From positions 1 through 6,311 of the forward strand of contig CAYHHK010000183.1 of assembly GCA_964356415.1 (NCBI GenBank): a stretch of DNA of 6,311 nt, given 5' to 3'. This stretch comes from JAPLDB01 sp964356415 (GTDB taxonomy: Bacteria > Bacteroidota > Bacteroidia > AKYH767-A > 2013-40CM-41-45). The notes beneath the pieces were generated by a model that was given only the letters and a program-made list of their open reading frames with translations, made no database searches and had not been told where the DNA came from. Position 1 is the first letter of the stretch. Each line of letters begins with the position of its first letter. The translations under genes and the position numbers were made by a program. Below are positions 6,082 through 6,311 of the stretch, in pieces.

Positions 6082-6118
6082 ATCGGACTCGCTCCACACA
6101 AGCTTCGTCCGAAGACAG
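6066..6118. repeat. Compound GC-rich hairpin island; possible transcription end of the T9SS-cargo gene
   Basis: Outer arms CTGTC (6066-6070) and GACAG (6114-6118) enclose two further palindromes: GTCCGAT-AG-ATCGGAC (6073-6088), extendable outward through a G-T and two Watson-Crick pairs, and CTTCG-TC-CGAAG (6103-6114), which shares one base with the outer arm. The block lies 26 bases past the stop of the rightmost gene and is an island of GC in AT-rich surroundings. It could terminate or stabilise that gene's mRNA, though no T-tract follows, or it could be a dispersed palindromic repeat. Confidence 0.5.
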
Positions 6119-6143
6119 CAGTAAATTAATTCACCTAATTTGT

Positions 6144-6311
6144 TTACTCAATAACCAGTTTCTGAATATATTCTTCATCACCCAAAATGACTTTCACAAA
6201 ATAAACTGCCGGTGAAAATGCCGAAATATCATCCCTGAAATTATTTTCCTTCACATTCTTTCCTTCAAATAAAATTCTTCCAAGTGCATCATAAATAAAA
6301 ATATTCCGCTT
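6144..6311 (-). CDS. C-terminus of a secreted protein with a type IX secretion (Por) sorting domain; truncated by the right edge
   Basis: I translated this by hand on the minus strand from the window edge: 55 residues and a TAA at 6146-6144. The sequence follows the type A T9SS C-terminal domain pattern closely: IFIYDALGRILFEGKN (the strand-D-x-x-G-R/K-strand motif), NNFRDDISAFSPAVYFVKVI (the I-S/D-x-L/F-x-x-G/A-x-Y-x-V-x-V motif), and the terminal EEYIQKLVIE (K-L/x-V-I-x end). The domain directs export across the outer membrane by the Por machinery and is normally cleaved during surface attachment or release. The A in SPAVYFVK replaces the usual G. The catalytic or binding part lies outside the window, so the cargo's function is unknown. 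No downstream gene is close; the next minus-strand gene starts 457 bases away. Confidence 0.88.
   Translation of the reverse strand, partial: KRNIFIYDALGRILFEGKNVKENNFRDDISAFSPAVYFVKVILGDEEYIQKLVIE

Noticed and set aside
1..6311. CRISPR array, tRNA, rRNA or transposase
   Set aside because: No regularly spaced repeats, no cloverleaf or rRNA-like stretches, and no DDE or recombinase motifs were seen on either strand.

Overview
The window reads as chromosomal DNA of a Bacteroidota bacterium, probably near the Chitinophaga/Sphingobacteria side of the phylum. Four signs support this. A SusC/TonB-like outer-membrane beta-barrel protein carries an N-terminal carboxypeptidase-regulatory-like domain. 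The cut-off gene at the right edge ends in a type IX secretion (Por) C-terminal sorting domain. Promoters show the phylum-specific TAnnTTTG -7 box. Start codons have A-rich upstream sequence instead of Shine-Dalgarno sites. Every convincing gene lies on the minus strand, so transcription runs right to left.

Layout from left to right: (1) 1-247, the 5' end of a secreted-protein gene leaving the window, with an in-frame TGA inside its apparent signal peptide. (2) 248-603, intergenic, with a GC-rich hairpin at 379-398 and a possible terminator at 540-562. (3) 604-3036, an 810-aa outer-membrane beta-barrel protein of the TonB-receptor-like kind. (4) 3037-3445, its control region: a -7 box and four GTTAA direct repeats phased at 11, 21 and 10 bp, then a large inverted repeat at 3336-3380. 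(5) 3446-4123, a 225-aa exported, probably outer-membrane, protein of unknown function. (6) 4147-5686, a two-gene AbiE-type (type IV) toxin-antitoxin module: AbiEii nucleotidyltransferase toxin and a DUF6088/AbiEi-like winged-helix antitoxin, overlapping by up to 32 bp. (7) 5687-6143, an AT-rich intergenic region holding the module's promoter/operator, a possible decayed coding stretch, and a compound GC-rich hairpin. (8) 6144-6311, the last 55 residues of a T9SS-exported protein.

The clearest functional unit is the toxin-antitoxin operon. Its promoter can be read almost base by base: a -33 TTG, 20 bp, then TATATTTG. A perfect 10-1-10 bp palindrome starts inside the -7 box and ends 3 bp before the antitoxin ATG, exactly where an autorepressor would block both initiation and start-codon access. 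The module is visibly more AT-rich than the gene next to it (hand counts of 27% and 37% G+C in two 60-base lines, against 53% in one line of the 225-aa gene), which fits acquisition by transfer. The barrel-protein gene appears to have an activator-type promoter with a -7 box, no -33 box, and helically phased repeats reaching the -33 position.

Nothing here is a clearly new system. The most promising items are the palindromic operator, the phased GTTAA repeats, and the 5809-6081 stretch where two reading frames meet at an A AAA AAG heptamer.
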